Part shown: in pieces, positions 1 through 11,314 of the stretch
How positions within the stretch are numbered: the stretch's first letter is position 1
Layout: each line of letters begins with the position of its first letter
Assembly (NCBI GenBank): GCA_027186245.1
Contig: CP114488.1
Coordinates: 4,414,501 to 4,478,500, forward strand
Source: Coriaria nepalensis
Taxonomy: Eukaryota; Streptophyta; Magnoliopsida; Cucurbitales; Coriariaceae
Direction of reading: 5' to 3'
DNA length: 64,000 nucleotides
Translations under genes and position numbers: made by a program
The notes under the pieces: model-generated
What the model was told of the DNA's origin: nothing
What the model saw: only the letters and a program-made list of their open reading frames with translations
Databases searched by the model: none

Positions 1-737
1 TTGTAAAGATTCCTTGTTCAATAAAGTATATATAATCCAAATGACTATATTCTAAAAAGAAATGATAGATTCTCTCTTGACCATTCATAATCCTTATCGC
101 ACAACACTTCATACTCAACGGTTCACCTCGTGTTCACACATGGCTAGGGCTAATCAGAATGATGTCAAAGTATGAAGTTTGATACTCAAGGAAACCATGG
201 TGTCTCAGGTCAATGGATCACATGTAAAATAATCACTAGATAATTCTCATTAACAGATAGTATTAATTACCATTGAGAATTATCTAATTGTCATGTTTAG
301 CACGCTTAGTATCTCCTAAGTGCCCACACATCATCATGGTGTTCTACTAACACCATTAGTTGTAAGATACGTTATCCTAACAATTAGGTGATGAACTATA
401 TGATTATCTATCTATATCAATCGATCTCTATTTTCGAGATCATATGATAATAAACCGTTTGTATCTTAAGAGATTTTAGCAACTCGAGTCTCTACTAGCT
501 TGATCCCTATCATGGTCTCTAGAGTGCATAACTCAAGATACTAGAGTTTATTATGATATGCATATATAAAACATATAATATTAATTCTAACAAAATCAAT
601 AAATATGATAAATAGTAACTGACTTTTATTAATGACAATAAATAATGTCTTGCTAACATCAACATAAAGATAATATTACATAAAATATTTACCCCATCGG
701 GTCAAAATCTGATTGGCTTGACGAGCATATACTTTCA
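1..737 (-). repeat. Partial Copia-type LTR cut by window edge
   Basis: This stretch aligns by eye, almost throughout, with the right-hand ends of the LTRs at 20123-22134, 27474-29682 and the solo LTR ending at 30796. All share the block around the phrase catggctagggct and end in GAGCATA(C/T)ACTTTCA. On the minus strand, which is the coding orientation of the family, this is the LTR start, TGAAAGT. The flank after 737 is not a polypurine tract, so this is either a solo LTR or the 5' LTR of a minus-strand element lying to the left of the window. The other end is not visible. Confidence 0.8.
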
Positions 738-1582
738 CTATGAATACCTAATTTTGAGTTTAAATTATAAGGAATCCTTAATTCTGTTAAATATGAATGG
801 AATGATCATTGCATGTCATATGACTATTAAGTGAATATTAAAATTCTAAATTTAACCAGATTTAAAATTTTAATTACTTTTTTATCTTCTTTAATTTAAA
901 TTTGATATATTTCAACTGACTTTATTTATTTCTTTTTCATTTTCTCTCCACTGATCACCGCCACCATCCTTTGCCACCGTTACCACCAGCGTCCATTAGG
1001 GTTATGCAAATGACAGATACGAATACCCGCTATCTGCTATTCACCATATATGCCATTTGCACTAATGAACGGTTATCCGCTCATTTAAAAATTTCATTCA
1101 TTAATATCTGAAAGTTCTACCTTGCCATAAAGTGGATGGATATCCGCCCCCACCATAGAGCGGGTGGATATCCGCCCCCGCCATAGAGCGGGCAGTTACA
1201 TTGATAATTGATGCCCACCGGTCGGCTTTTTGTTTTAAAATTTTATTTATTTATTTTGTTTTAAATTTTTTATTTTATTTTTAAGGAAAATAAATATTTT
1301 CAAGCACTCGTGAACATATAACATAAGGATTTGACCTTTTTCTATCGAGTTAATCGTCACTAATTATGTATATACAGTATTGACTTATTAAATTACTTTG
1401 GATGATAGTATTAGTTTTTAGTTTCTAAATATTATACTAAATATCATGTTAAATTTTATGTTATTAATAATTATAAATAAGTATATAAATATGTCAGAGT
1501 TTTCTAAGAGCAAAAAGAAAATAAAAGGAGGAATTCGTGAAGTTAGGCAATGAGTTGGATTCATAAATTCTCAATTGAGTTT
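738..1582. other. AT-rich intergenic DNA without a gene
   Basis: No coding sequence was recognised. The only structured part is 1130-1195, where a unit of about 31 bp containing GGATATCCGCCCCC and ATAGAGCGGG is repeated twice. The short GC-rich stretch 955-1220 stands out from the AT-rich surroundings and could be the remnant of a DNA transposon end, but no matching inverted end was found. Confidence 0.5.
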
Positions 1583-1993
1583 CATAACTTCTAGTTTACT
1601 CTACGGGTCGATGGAGCTTTCGACCTTTCGAGTAAATTAGAAGTTATGACTATAAGTTTATAACTTTTGATACTCTATAGGTCGATGCGGCCTTCCACCC
1701 ATAGAGTATCATAACTTCTATTTTACTCTATGGGTCGATAGGGCCTTCAACCGTTAGAGTAAACTATAAGCTATGATTATAAGTTTATAACTTATGATGC
1801 TCTACCGGTCAATAGGGCTTTCGACCCATAGACTAAACTAGTAGTTATGACTAGTTTACTCTACGGGTAGTGGGGCCATTGACCTGTAGAGTATTATAAT
1901 TTCTAGTTTGCTCTACGGGTCGATGGGGTCTTTGGGCCTTCGGCCCTTTTGACCCTTCGAGTAAACTAGAAGTTATGATTATACGTTTATAAC
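1583..1993. repeat. Array of about six imperfect palindromes
   Basis: Each unit runs ATAACTTCTAGTTTACTC then TACGGGTCGAT, a G/C-rich loop, and then the reverse complement (TCGACC...GAGTAAACTAGAAGTTAT). The first unit (1585-1647) has arms of about 28 bp with few mismatches. Further units lie near 1669-1710, 1711-1774, 1798-1848, 1850-1905 and 1907-1971. Several are joined by a linker reading about ATTATAAGTTTATAACTT, itself palindromic. There is no open frame. The array stops exactly where the Copia-A LTR begins (1994). A shorter relative lies at 43890-44003. Confidence 0.75.
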
Positions 1994-3414
1994 TGTTGGG
2001 TATGATGCCCTAATTGTTATGAATGTATTATTATCGAATAATACGAATAAATATCAAAAAATTCTAAATTCATTTATGTTACTATAATCTTGTATTAGTA
2101 TGAGAGGATTAAAATTATAGATAATGAATTAAATTGTCTGCAACATATTAAAGTATGAAATCTTTAATATAGTGGTTGCTAGTACAGTCCACTAGCATTA
2201 GGAATGCATGTGATCTAGATCCCAATCACTGATGCAGCTATACATCTTAGTGAAAGTGTTTTATATAATTGGATTATATAAAACATGACTCGATATGAAT
2301 TAATTCTTTATTAAAATACCGTTTACCATAAAAAAATTAAGTATATATCAAATGATGATCATATGTAGATCAATCTGAATCCTAAGTAGTCATGAACTTC
2401 TGTTTATGTCAATTTGATCTTTTGATTCATTCATCACAGTTTTTTTAGATAATCAAACTAAAGACTTTTGTTTTGGAGATTCATTATTATAAGTGGCTGA
2501 GAACATAATTTAAAGATATGAAATCCAAATCTTCATCATAAATGGAACATGATTGAATATTATTTCTCTTAAGGGTTAATTCTGTAACTGAATGATTTTG
2601 AGCTCAAGTTTCTAATCAAGTTATAAATTGACCGTTCACTAGTGAATTAATGGAACTTAAGGATAAAAAGATAATTAGAGGAGTAAAATGGTAATTTTGA
2701 TCAGTTCTAATTATGAATCAATTTTCGGAGGATTGAATGCATGAAATGATTATATTAATGGACTACTAAAGATTACTCAATAGTGTAATATCATATTTTT
2801 AGTGGAATAATATTGAGATTAATAAATTAGATTTATTAGATTAAAGAGTTTGATAAATAATCTAATTTATTGAAGCTTGGAATTATAGTTCCATGGTCCC
2901 CAGGTCGCCTCTATAAAACACTGTATAGGGTAAGAATGACAAATGTTGAAAAGGACTTAAGAATTAATTAATTAAAAGATGTATTTAAATGTGAAATTCA
3001 GAATTAATAAATTAAATATTAATATATTTGATTTTGAATTGAATATGTTATGTAAAATATTAAATTGATATGAGATACTGATTTAATATTAAAATTAAGA
3101 AAAGTCAAATTTATATTAGTTTAATAAACTAATTTAAAATTTAAAAAAGATTTGAAATAGATGAGATTATATTTTAAATAAGATTTAAATAGGTTTAACT
3201 AAATCAAACATATCTTCAAAAGATGATATGATTTAATTTTAAATTAGAATTAATCTTATCAAATATATCATAAAAGATATGACCTCTTTATATAGATGTA
3301 GATTAATTTATATGCTTATAAATGATCGTAGAAACGGTTTTAGAAAATTTTTGTTGTACATTGAGACCGATTGTTCACTTCCACTGCGTGGTTGTGAATC
3401 GCTGATTTCCAACA
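1994..3414 (+). repeat. Copia-A 5' LTR
   Basis: It begins TGTTGG and ends CCAACA, a short perfect inverted terminal repeat with the usual TG..CA ends, and is 1421 bp long. Its first ~770 bp align with 9278-10048, including shared blocks such as GGTTGCTAGTAC and TTGACCGTTCACTAGTG. A TATA-like CTATAAAACAC near 2911-2921 could mark the transcription start region. A related truncated LTR is at 47093-48017. Confidence 0.85.
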
Positions 3415-3416
3415 AT

Positions 3417-3428
3417 CTGTATCAGACC
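3417..3428 (+). promoter_or_regulatory. Primer binding site of Copia-A
   Basis: CTGTATCAGACC lies two bases after the LTR end and matches the plant Copia consensus TGGTATCAGAGC (complement of the initiator tRNA-Met 3' end) at 9 of 12 positions. The spacing is normal. Mismatches fit the decayed state of the element. Confidence 0.7.
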
Positions 3429-3794
3429 GATCTTTATATATATATAAATTAATCGTTGTGTTGGAGTCTTGCATTTTGTTATATATGTGATATGTGTGTT
3501 GAATGGATGATCATGTTTTTTGAATGTATGCAAATATGATGCATCATTAATTGTATGGTAATTTTGCATTAGGAAATTGTTTCTTTTTCTTTCTCTAGAT
3601 TTGTTGTAAGTCGATTTATGGCGCAGAATTTTTTGTATGATTTGTTTTGTTTTTTTTTTTTAAATTCTACACGACAGGAAGAAGAAGAAAACATGAGATG
3701 AACGAAATGGGTGACGAACGACACGGGTGCGGCGTAGCCACCGTAGTAGTGTGCAGCAGCTGCCACAGTAGTAGCGCACGAACAACAGCGGCTG

Positions 3795-3995
3795 CAGGAT
3801 TGTCCTACGGTGGTAGCCCAGTGGTTGCGGGACTGTCGCGCGGCAACCCAACCACGGGACCTTCCCGGTATGCGATCCAGCTGCAGGACCGTCCCACAGC
3901 ACGACCCAACCGTGGGACCGTCCCGCGATGCGACCCAACTGTAGGACTACCTCGCGGTGGCGACCCAGGCCACGGGTTTGTCCCGCGGCGTGCGG
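3795..3995. repeat. GC-rich minisatellite in the Copia-A leader
   Basis: About six or seven imperfect copies of a ~30-bp unit lie here, close to GGACCGTCCCGCG followed by TGCGACCCAACCGTG. Each carries the short palindrome GGGAC-N-GTCCC. The open frames across it on both strands are by-products of the repeat. A shorter related version lies in the Copia-B leader (about 49690-49800), so the tract belongs to the family's 5' leader. Confidence 0.6.
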
Positions 3996-5656
3996 CACAA
4001 GGCCCCTAGTTTCAACTAGCGGACCGCCACAAGCGGCAGTGCATATTCCAAGCCGCTACCACTTATGGGAAACCCTAGGGTTTCATGGGTTTAACCCATG
4101 AAAACAAATCAGGTTGGGCTACGGGTTCAACCGTGACCCGCCGAAAAAATGGTTTGACCCATTTAATTTTTGTGGGCAAAAAATATGGTATTTTGGGGCC
4201 CATTAAATTAATTTTTGGATTTTTTGAAACCAAAAAAGCTTATTGGGTTTGATTGGAAAAGAAGTTTGATTGGCCCAAAAAAGGTTAGGCCCGATTAGAA
4301 ATAATTAAGTTAAGAAAAAATTAGGGTTCGAAATATTGTTTTTTGAGTGATAATGGAATTGGGTTTAATTTTAGAAAATTATCGATTGGGCCCAAAATTC
4401 AAGATGGAGCAAGCTTAAGGAAGAATGTAATGCTTGAAGCCTCTTTGTAATTTTTAATTTTTTTATTTGTATTTTAATGTAAGGGTTGTAAATTTTAGAA
4501 ATACCCAAAATTACCCGATCCATTATATTTTATTTTATATGTTGATTGATTTGATTGATAACATATTCATACATTAGTCGATTACACGTTATACTTGAAT
4601 ACCCACACAGTTGTATTATAAATCATGCTCTCATAAGTAGAGACGTGATTTAAATTAGGATTGTCCTAATTGATTTATTTGATTTATTTAGTGAAATTAA
4701 TTCCATAAATGAATTGAGTTTAAGGAGTTAAACTTAGTAATCACACTGTATAAAGTCGAATATTTGAGTTAGGACTTTAGTAACCAATTTTATTAAAAAG
4801 TGTTTTGATGAAATTTTATGAATATAATAAGTATAAATTAGGTTCACCTAATGAGATTAGGATCATAACTGGTAATTATAACTAATAAGTTATAAATTTG
4901 AACCTATGTCCAATAAGATTAGAATTTATAACTAATAAGATTATATTCGTTGGTTAACTAGTAATTAATTTAGAATTAATTAATATGAAAACATAAGATG
5001 TTTTATTGAAAACACATACTCCAAAATAGTGAGTGAGATAAGGTTGATTTGATGAAATAACATGTGGTCTCCATTATTAGTACAACACCGTGAGATATGG
5101 AAGGACTTTAAGACGACTTTGTTTTCGTCCCTCTAAGGAAGGTTTCAGACTATATTGTATCAAGATTCGTTTCTTAAGAAGATAGGAAAAAGTGATATAT
5201 TTCGAACTTGACCGACCCTACGGCGGCATTTTTTGAGTTGTCATGGACTCTAAAATAATGGGTGGTTACACTCACAAAGGCATAATTAAGCTTTTAGCGA
5301 TTAATTATGTCTTGACCAAATTAACGGTAGCTTATGAGCAAAATGGAAAATATGAGATATTTTTGGTTTGACTCATAGGTTTGATCGTCTCAAAGTTAAT
5401 TTGAAATTAATATAACTGACCCTACAACGGTATATAAATTGTTGAATTGATTTATCGTGGTTTAGTAAATTTATGTGTTTTAATTATTGCATTCATGCAT
5501 CATATATTACTATTTCGAAATATTGATATTTATTTCAATTATTATGAATGATGTTTGTTTTATTTAATTTCCGATCAATAATCCCATTACCGCATTACTA
5601 AATGAATACAAATTAACTGGTGATAATTTAATGAGATGGAAATCAAATCTAAAAAC

Positions 5657-6440
5657 ATGGTATTAATATGCGAAAATCATAAGTTTGTCTTGATTGAGGA
5701 ATGTCCTGAAGAGCCTGCTGTCAATGTTGCTTGTAATACATGAGAAAAGTATGACCATTGGATCCAATCCAACAACAAGGCAAAATGCTATATGTTGATG
5801 AGCATGAGTGATGTTCTTAGGAAGAAACATGAAAATCAGGAGACTGCATATGAGATAATAGAGTCTCTCTAGGCCTTGTTTGGGTAGCAATCCGATCAAA
5901 GTCGTCATGAGGCTACAAGAACCTACATGAATGCCAAAAATGAAGAAAAGAGTTTCTATAAGAGATCGTGTTTTGAACATGATCAACATGATGCATGAGG
6001 AGAAAATACATAGGGGCTACTATTGATGAGCGCACTCAAGATAGCATCATACTTGAGTCACTCTCACCGGATTTTGCTGTATTCACTACCAAATATGTTA
6101 TGAACAAGTTACAATACAATACGACTCAGCTGTTGAATGAACTGTAGACCTTTGAGACCCTTAATAAGGCGAGATCCAAAGAGGGTGAAGCAAATGTTGC
6201 TGAACAAAAGCCATCTTCCTCTTATGTTAGGAACAATAAGAGAAAGAACATCAATGGAAAGGACAAGAAGGGAAAGAAAGCCAAAAAGTCACATAAAGGT
6301 AAGGAGAATAAGAAGAAATACAACTCTAAGAAGAAAAAACCCAAGGGAAAGTGTTTCCATGATGTAGTTGATGGTCATTGGAAAAGAAATTGTAATAAGT
6401 ATCTCTCTGAGCTAAAGGAGAAAAAGAAAGGTAAATATGA
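5657..6440 (+). pseudogene. Copia-A gag, broken
   Basis: Starting at ATG 5657 the frame reads a Copia-type gag N-terminus (MVLICENHKFVLIEECPEE) and hits a stop after about 30 codons. Later pieces in shifted frames include the RKKHENQETAYEI block and a very lysine-rich stretch (6290-6350). That stretch leads into a damaged CCHC zinc knuckle, GKCFHDVVDGHWKRNC, whose second cysteine is lost. Copia-B keeps CFHCGVDG at the same place. Gag would form the virus-like particle; this copy cannot. Confidence 0.75.
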
Positions 6441-6479
6441 TTTACTTGTTTTAGAAGCTTATTTAGTGGAAGATGATTT

Positions 6480-9080
6480 GTCATCTTGGATATTAGATTC
6501 GGGAGCCACTAATCATGTTTGCTCTTCTTTACATATGTTTAGTTCTTCGAGGGAGCTTATTGTGGGGAGGTGACGATGATAGTTGGTAGTGGTGCGATCA
6601 TTTCGGCTGAAGTAGTGGGAGTAGTCTATTTAGCTTTTAGTAATAATTATCTTGTTTTAAACAATGTTTATTTTTTTCCTAGATTTTGTAGAAATTTGAT
6701 TTCTTTATCTATGTTGCATGAACATAATTTTGATCTTTCTTTTAGTAATAATGAGATTATTTTTTCAAAGAAAGGCTTCGATATTTGTCATGCAAAACAT
6801 ACTAATGGACTCGATCTGCTTAGACCAAATGAAAGATTGTTAAATAATTCAAAATTATTTAAAGTAGCAAATTCTAAATGTAACAAACGACAAAACGTTT
6901 CTCAAAGTGATGATACGTATCTTTGACATCTTCAGTTAGGACATATCAATCTTGAGAGGATAAACAGGTTAATAAAGGATGGTCTTTTAAGAGAGCCAAC
7001 TGTTGGCACTCTTCCTATTTATGAATCCTGTCTAGAAGGAAAGATGACTAAAAAACCTTTCTCTACAAAAGGCAAAGAGCCAAAGAACCTCTTGAGTTAG
7101 TACATAGTGACGTTTGTGGTCCTATAAATGTATAAGCAAGAGGTGGTTATGAATATTTTATCACTTTCATTGATGACTATTCTAGATACAAATACGTATA
7201 TCTAATGCAAAGGAAATCTAAAACTTTTGGAAAATTCAAAGAATTATGAGCAGAAGCTGAAAAGCAATTAGGCAGATCACTTAAAATGCTTTGATCTGAT
7301 TGAGGAGGTGAATATCTTGATTTTGAATTCAAGGATTATTTGCTAGAGCATGAAATTCTATCCCAACTTATAGCACCTAAAACACCACAACAAAATGGTG
7401 TTGCAAAAAGGAGAAATAGAACCTTATTGCATATGGTTAGGTCGATGTTAAGCTACTCATCACTACCACTCACATTTTGGGAATATGCACTTCAAACCGC
7501 AACATACATTTTGAATATAGTTCCATCTAAATCTGTACAAAAGACACCTTTAGAGTTGTGGAATGGCACAAAACCTAGTTTACTTCATTTTCGTATATGG
7601 GGGTATCCACCACATGTGCTGAAATCTAAGATCAGGAAGTTGGACTCGCGATCTAAAGTTTGCATATTCATTGGCTATCCTCCCGACACAAGAGGAAGTT
7701 ACTTTTATAATTATAGTGAGAAAAAGGTGTCTGTGTCGATAAATACAACCTTGCTCGAACATGACTATATGATAAACTATAAACCTCATAGTAAGGTAGT
7801 ACTAAAGGAATTGAATTCTGATAAGATCAGACCATCTCAATCACTATTTGATGAATGACAACATCAAGAGACCACCGATCCTAGTCAGAACACCCTGGTA
7901 GATCGTCGTAGTGGGAGGATTGTGAGACAACCCATTCGCTATGAGCAAAAGGCATAGGTTCTAGTGTCAAACACTAACCAGGATGATCCATTGACCTTTA
8001 AGGAAGTAATGGATGATACTGACAAGGATGAATGGAAATATGCAATGAACCAAGAAATAGAATCCATATATTCTTATTATGTTTGGGAACTTGTGGATCC
8101 ACCTGAAGATGTGAGGTCCATTGGATGCAAATGGATCTATAAGAAGAAAAAAGGCCTAGATGGGAAAGTGGAGACTTTCAAGGCATGACTTGTAGCAAAG
8201 GGTTATACCCAAAGGGAAAGAGTCGATTATGAAGAGACTTTCTCTCTCGTTGCCATACTAAAGTCGATACACATTCTTTTATCCATAGCCGCTAGTTTAG
8301 ACTATGAGATATAGCAAATTGATATCAAGATAGCTTTTCTGAATGACTATCTTGGGGAAAGCATTTATATGATGCAACTAGAAGGTTATGTGCAAAAAAG
8401 CCAAGAGAAAAAAGTTTGCAAGCTAGATCCATTTATGGATTGAAGAAAGCCTCTAGGTCATGGAACCTAAAGTTTGATGAGACTATTACGACATATGGGT
8501 TCGAGCAAAATGTTGACGAACTATGTGTCTATAAACACATCAAAGATAAGAAAGTGGTCTTCTTAGTTCTTTATGTTGACGATATTTTACTCATTGGGAA
8601 TGATGTAGAAATATTGTCTAACATACATAAAATGTTAGCCGAGCAATTCCGAATGAAAGAGTTGGGAGAAGTAAGTTATGATCTAGGAATCCAAATCCTA
8701 AAGGATAGGAAGAACAAGCTTTTGGTTCTGTCTCAAGCCTCTTATATAGATAAAGTGATGGCTCGATTCTCAATGCAAGACTTTCAAAAGGGTTAATTAC
8801 CGACCATACATGCAGTTGTTCTTTTTAAAGAGCAGTGTCTGAAGACACCTTAGGAAGAAGAAGAGATGAGACAGATTCCTTATGCCTCAGCTATAAGCAG
8901 TCTTATATATGTCATGTTGTGTACAATACCTGACATTTGTTATGCAGTAAGGATAGTTAGTCATTATCAATCAAATCCAGGTTTAGAACACTAGATCGGT
9001 AAAGCATATTCTCAAGTATTTTCAGAGAATGAGAGACTATATGCTTGTTTACTCAGGTAGAGACCTGAATAAACAAGAGG
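6480..9080 (+). pseudogene. Copia-A pol (protease, integrase, RT, RNase H remnant), broken
   Basis: Protease: the active-site block WILDSGATNHVCSS is intact at about 6487-6528. Pre-integrase and integrase: LGHINLERINRL (6930-6970), the HSDVCGP block (~7105), then 7340-7858 with APKTPQQNGVAKRRNRTLL. The usual catalytic Glu of GVAERRN is Lys here, and the second Asp region reads SD-stop-GGEY. Reverse transcriptase: WKYAMNQEIESI (8035), then LYVDDILLIGN with the catalytic YVDD at 8572-8583. RNase H is mostly missing after SNPGLEH (~8990). Several frameshifts and stops make this non-functional. Confidence 0.85.
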
Positions 9081-9277
9081 GACAAACACCTAGAAAAGAA
9101 ATATCATCTCATCAGAGAGATAGTGTGCCGAGGTCATGTGACAGTTATGAAGATAGCGTCGGAACATAACCTTGTAAATTCGTTCACCAAAACACTTCCA
9201 ACAAAGTTTTTTGAGGTCATGTACGTAATTTAGGGATAAGGGAGATGCCTGACTTGCTTTAAGGTTAAGTGGGACTT

Positions 9278-10048
9278 TGTTAGGCATGATGCCCTGAAAG
9301 CATGTAATAAGTATTATTATCAAATAATACGAATAAATATAAGGAAATTCCCAATTCGTTTGTGGGACTATGATATGATATTAGTATGAGAGGATTAAGA
9401 TTATAGATAATGAATTAAATTATCCATAATATGTTAAAGTATGGAATCTTTAATATAGTGGTTGCTAGTACGGTCCACTAGCATTATGAATCCATGTGAT
9501 CTAGATCCGGATCACAAATATAGATAAACATCTTAGTTGAGGTGCTTTATATAATTGGATTATATAGGACATGACTCGATATTAATTAATTTTTTATTAT
9601 AATATCGTTTACTATAAAGAAATAAATTCATATCAAACGATGATCATATGCAGATCAATCTGAATCCTGAGTAATAATGAACTCATGTTTATGTCAACTA
9701 GATATTTTGATTCATTCTTCACAATTTGTTTGGATAATCAGACTAAAGACTTTTGTTTTGGAGATTCATTGCGATAAGTGGCTAGGAACATGATTAATAG
9801 ATATAGAATCTAAACCTTCTTCATAGAAGATTGTATATTAGTTCCCTTAAGAGTTAATTCTGGAACTAAATAATTTTGAGCTCAAATTTATAATCAAGTT
9901 ATAAATTGACCGTTCACTAGTGAATTAATGTAACTTAAGGATAAATAGATAATTAGAGGGGTAAAACGGTAATTTTGACAAGTTCTAGTTATGAATCAAT
10001 TTTTGGAGGATTGAATGCATGAAATAATTATATTAATGGACTACTAAA
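9278..10048 (+). repeat. Copia-A 3' LTR, truncated
   Basis: It starts TGTTAGGCATGATGCCC directly after the purine-rich GGTTAAGTGGGACTT and aligns with the first ~770 bp of the 5' LTR. The last shared bases are ATTAATGGACTACTAAA at 10032-10048. About 650 bp of LTR are missing. Confidence 0.85.
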
Positions 10049-10279
10049 CCTTAAACCCTAAATCCTAAACCCTAAATCCTAAACCCTAAACCCTAAACCT
10101 TAAACCTTAAACCTTAAACCTTAAATCCTAAGCCCTAAACCCTAAACCCTAAACCCTAAACCTAAAACCCTAAACCTTAAGTTGTAAACCCTAAACCCTA
10201 AACCCTAAATTTTAACTAAAACTTAGATCTTAAGCTTAAGACCTTAAACTTTTAAACCCTAAATCTTAAACCTTAAACC
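10044..10279. repeat. Interstitial telomere-like repeat tract
   Basis: About 236 bp of CCCTAAA units (plant telomere type) with frequent CCTTAAA and CCTAAAT variants, most degenerate in 10200-10260. The tract begins in the CTAAA of the broken Copia-A LTR, a 5-bp overlap, and ends against the TGATAGC repeat at 10280. This fits insertion of telomeric DNA at a repaired break. The variant units point to age. Confidence 0.9.
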
Positions 10280-11314
10280 TTGATAGCATAAACAACTATA
10301 TTCTTATCACACATTAATTAAAACCTTAATTTATGAAATCTTTATTTCAGTCAAATAACTTCCAAAAATCAAGTATATAGAATAAAAGTCATAAAATAGC
10401 ATAAACATCTTTTATTCATCTTAAAACCATTGAAAACTAATATGCTATAATTATCAAGTATTACCTTGACCATTCTTAAAAAAATTATCATGATTAGTAG
10501 CAACAACCACAGGTATGTCACTCCTATGAGGATTATTAATATGGGATAAATCAGTCTTACAGACTATGAACATTAAAAAGGTTAGGAAATTGATGACGCT
10601 CTCTACCATATGAATGTCCTCCCATCTTCGGAAGCAACATAACATATAGTGGGGATTTTTCCTTTTTACATTACAAGTATTGGATAAACTTCTTCACGTT
10701 TTGGTCATTTTTTATATATAACGGTGAAGACCACAATATACAAACGAGCTTGTACGATAGTTTCAATCCAAATTTATTCCGATCAGTGTTGATAGAATCG
10801 TACACGATATGCAACAATTGATTGTAAGTGATATTAGATTTTACCAAAGCTCCAGTCGATCCCTCTTTGTGATTTGAATACCAATACCATTAATTCTTAT
10901 TCTCATTTTGGTTCCTTTATTTCCATTCACCATTGAGGTATATAATTATGAAAAAACTCTCTATTTCTGTAAAAAGAAATGGAAATCAGTAATCTTGAAT
11001 TAAAAGAAGAAAAAATTGAAAAAATAAATGTAAGACCCGATGGGCTTGATGTAACCAATATGCCCGATGGGTCCGATGTCCTCGATGGACTTGATGGGTC
11101 TGATTGACCCGATGTTTCAAATTCATATAAGTTGTAGTTGATAGCATGAGCAACTATATTCATATCACACATGAATTAAAAGCTTAATTCATGAAATCTT
11201 TTTTTTAGTCAAATAACTTCTAGAAACCAAGTATATAGAATAAATGTCATAAAATAGCATAAGCATCTTTTATTCATCTTAAAACCATTAAAAACTAATA
11301 TGTTATAATTATCA
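10280..11314. mobile_element. Fragment with 177-bp direct terminal repeats around MuDR-like sequence
   Basis: Two near-identical direct repeats (10280-10456 and 11139-11314) start TGATAGC and end ATTATCA, so they have LTR-like TG..CA ends with an inverted TGATA/TATCA. The 682 bp between them contain a MuDR-type transposase fragment on the minus strand and a GTCCGATG-type short repeat (11030-11115). The flanks (AACCT and ACTTA) are not a target duplication, and no primer site or polypurine tract is clear. It could be a small LTR-type element that picked up sequence, or a local duplication. Confidence 0.45.
10665..10925 (-). pseudogene. MuDR/MULE transposase N-terminal fragment
   Basis: In one minus-strand frame the sequence reads WYSNHKEGSTGALV, then SNITYNQLLHIVYDSI, NKFGLKLSYKLV and IKNDQNVKKFIQYL before a stop near 10665. 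This layout (a 'Y..L...VY' block, then 'K.KLSY', then 'NDxxVKxFI') is that of the N-terminal MuDR domain of Mutator-like transposases. No catalytic core follows. An in-frame stop lies just upstream. It is a remnant without function. Confidence 0.55.

Larger units (their letters stand above)
1994..10048 (+). mobile_element. Copia-A, decayed Ty1/Copia retrotransposon, 3' LTR truncated
   Basis: Order seen: LTR (1994-3414), tRNA-Met-like primer site, long leader with a GC-rich minisatellite, gag, protease, integrase and reverse transcriptase, remnant RNase H, polypurine-like GGTTAAGTGGGAC, and second LTR (9278-10048). Integrase before reverse transcriptase is the Copia order. The frames are broken by many stops. 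The right LTR is cut after CTACTAAA and continues into telomere-like repeats, so no target duplication can be read. Copia-B at 47093-52165 is a relative. Confidence 0.85.

Noticed and set aside
3647..4009. 120-codon plus and 112-codon minus frames
   Set aside because: By-products of the GC-rich minisatellite in the retrotransposon leader, without conserved domains.
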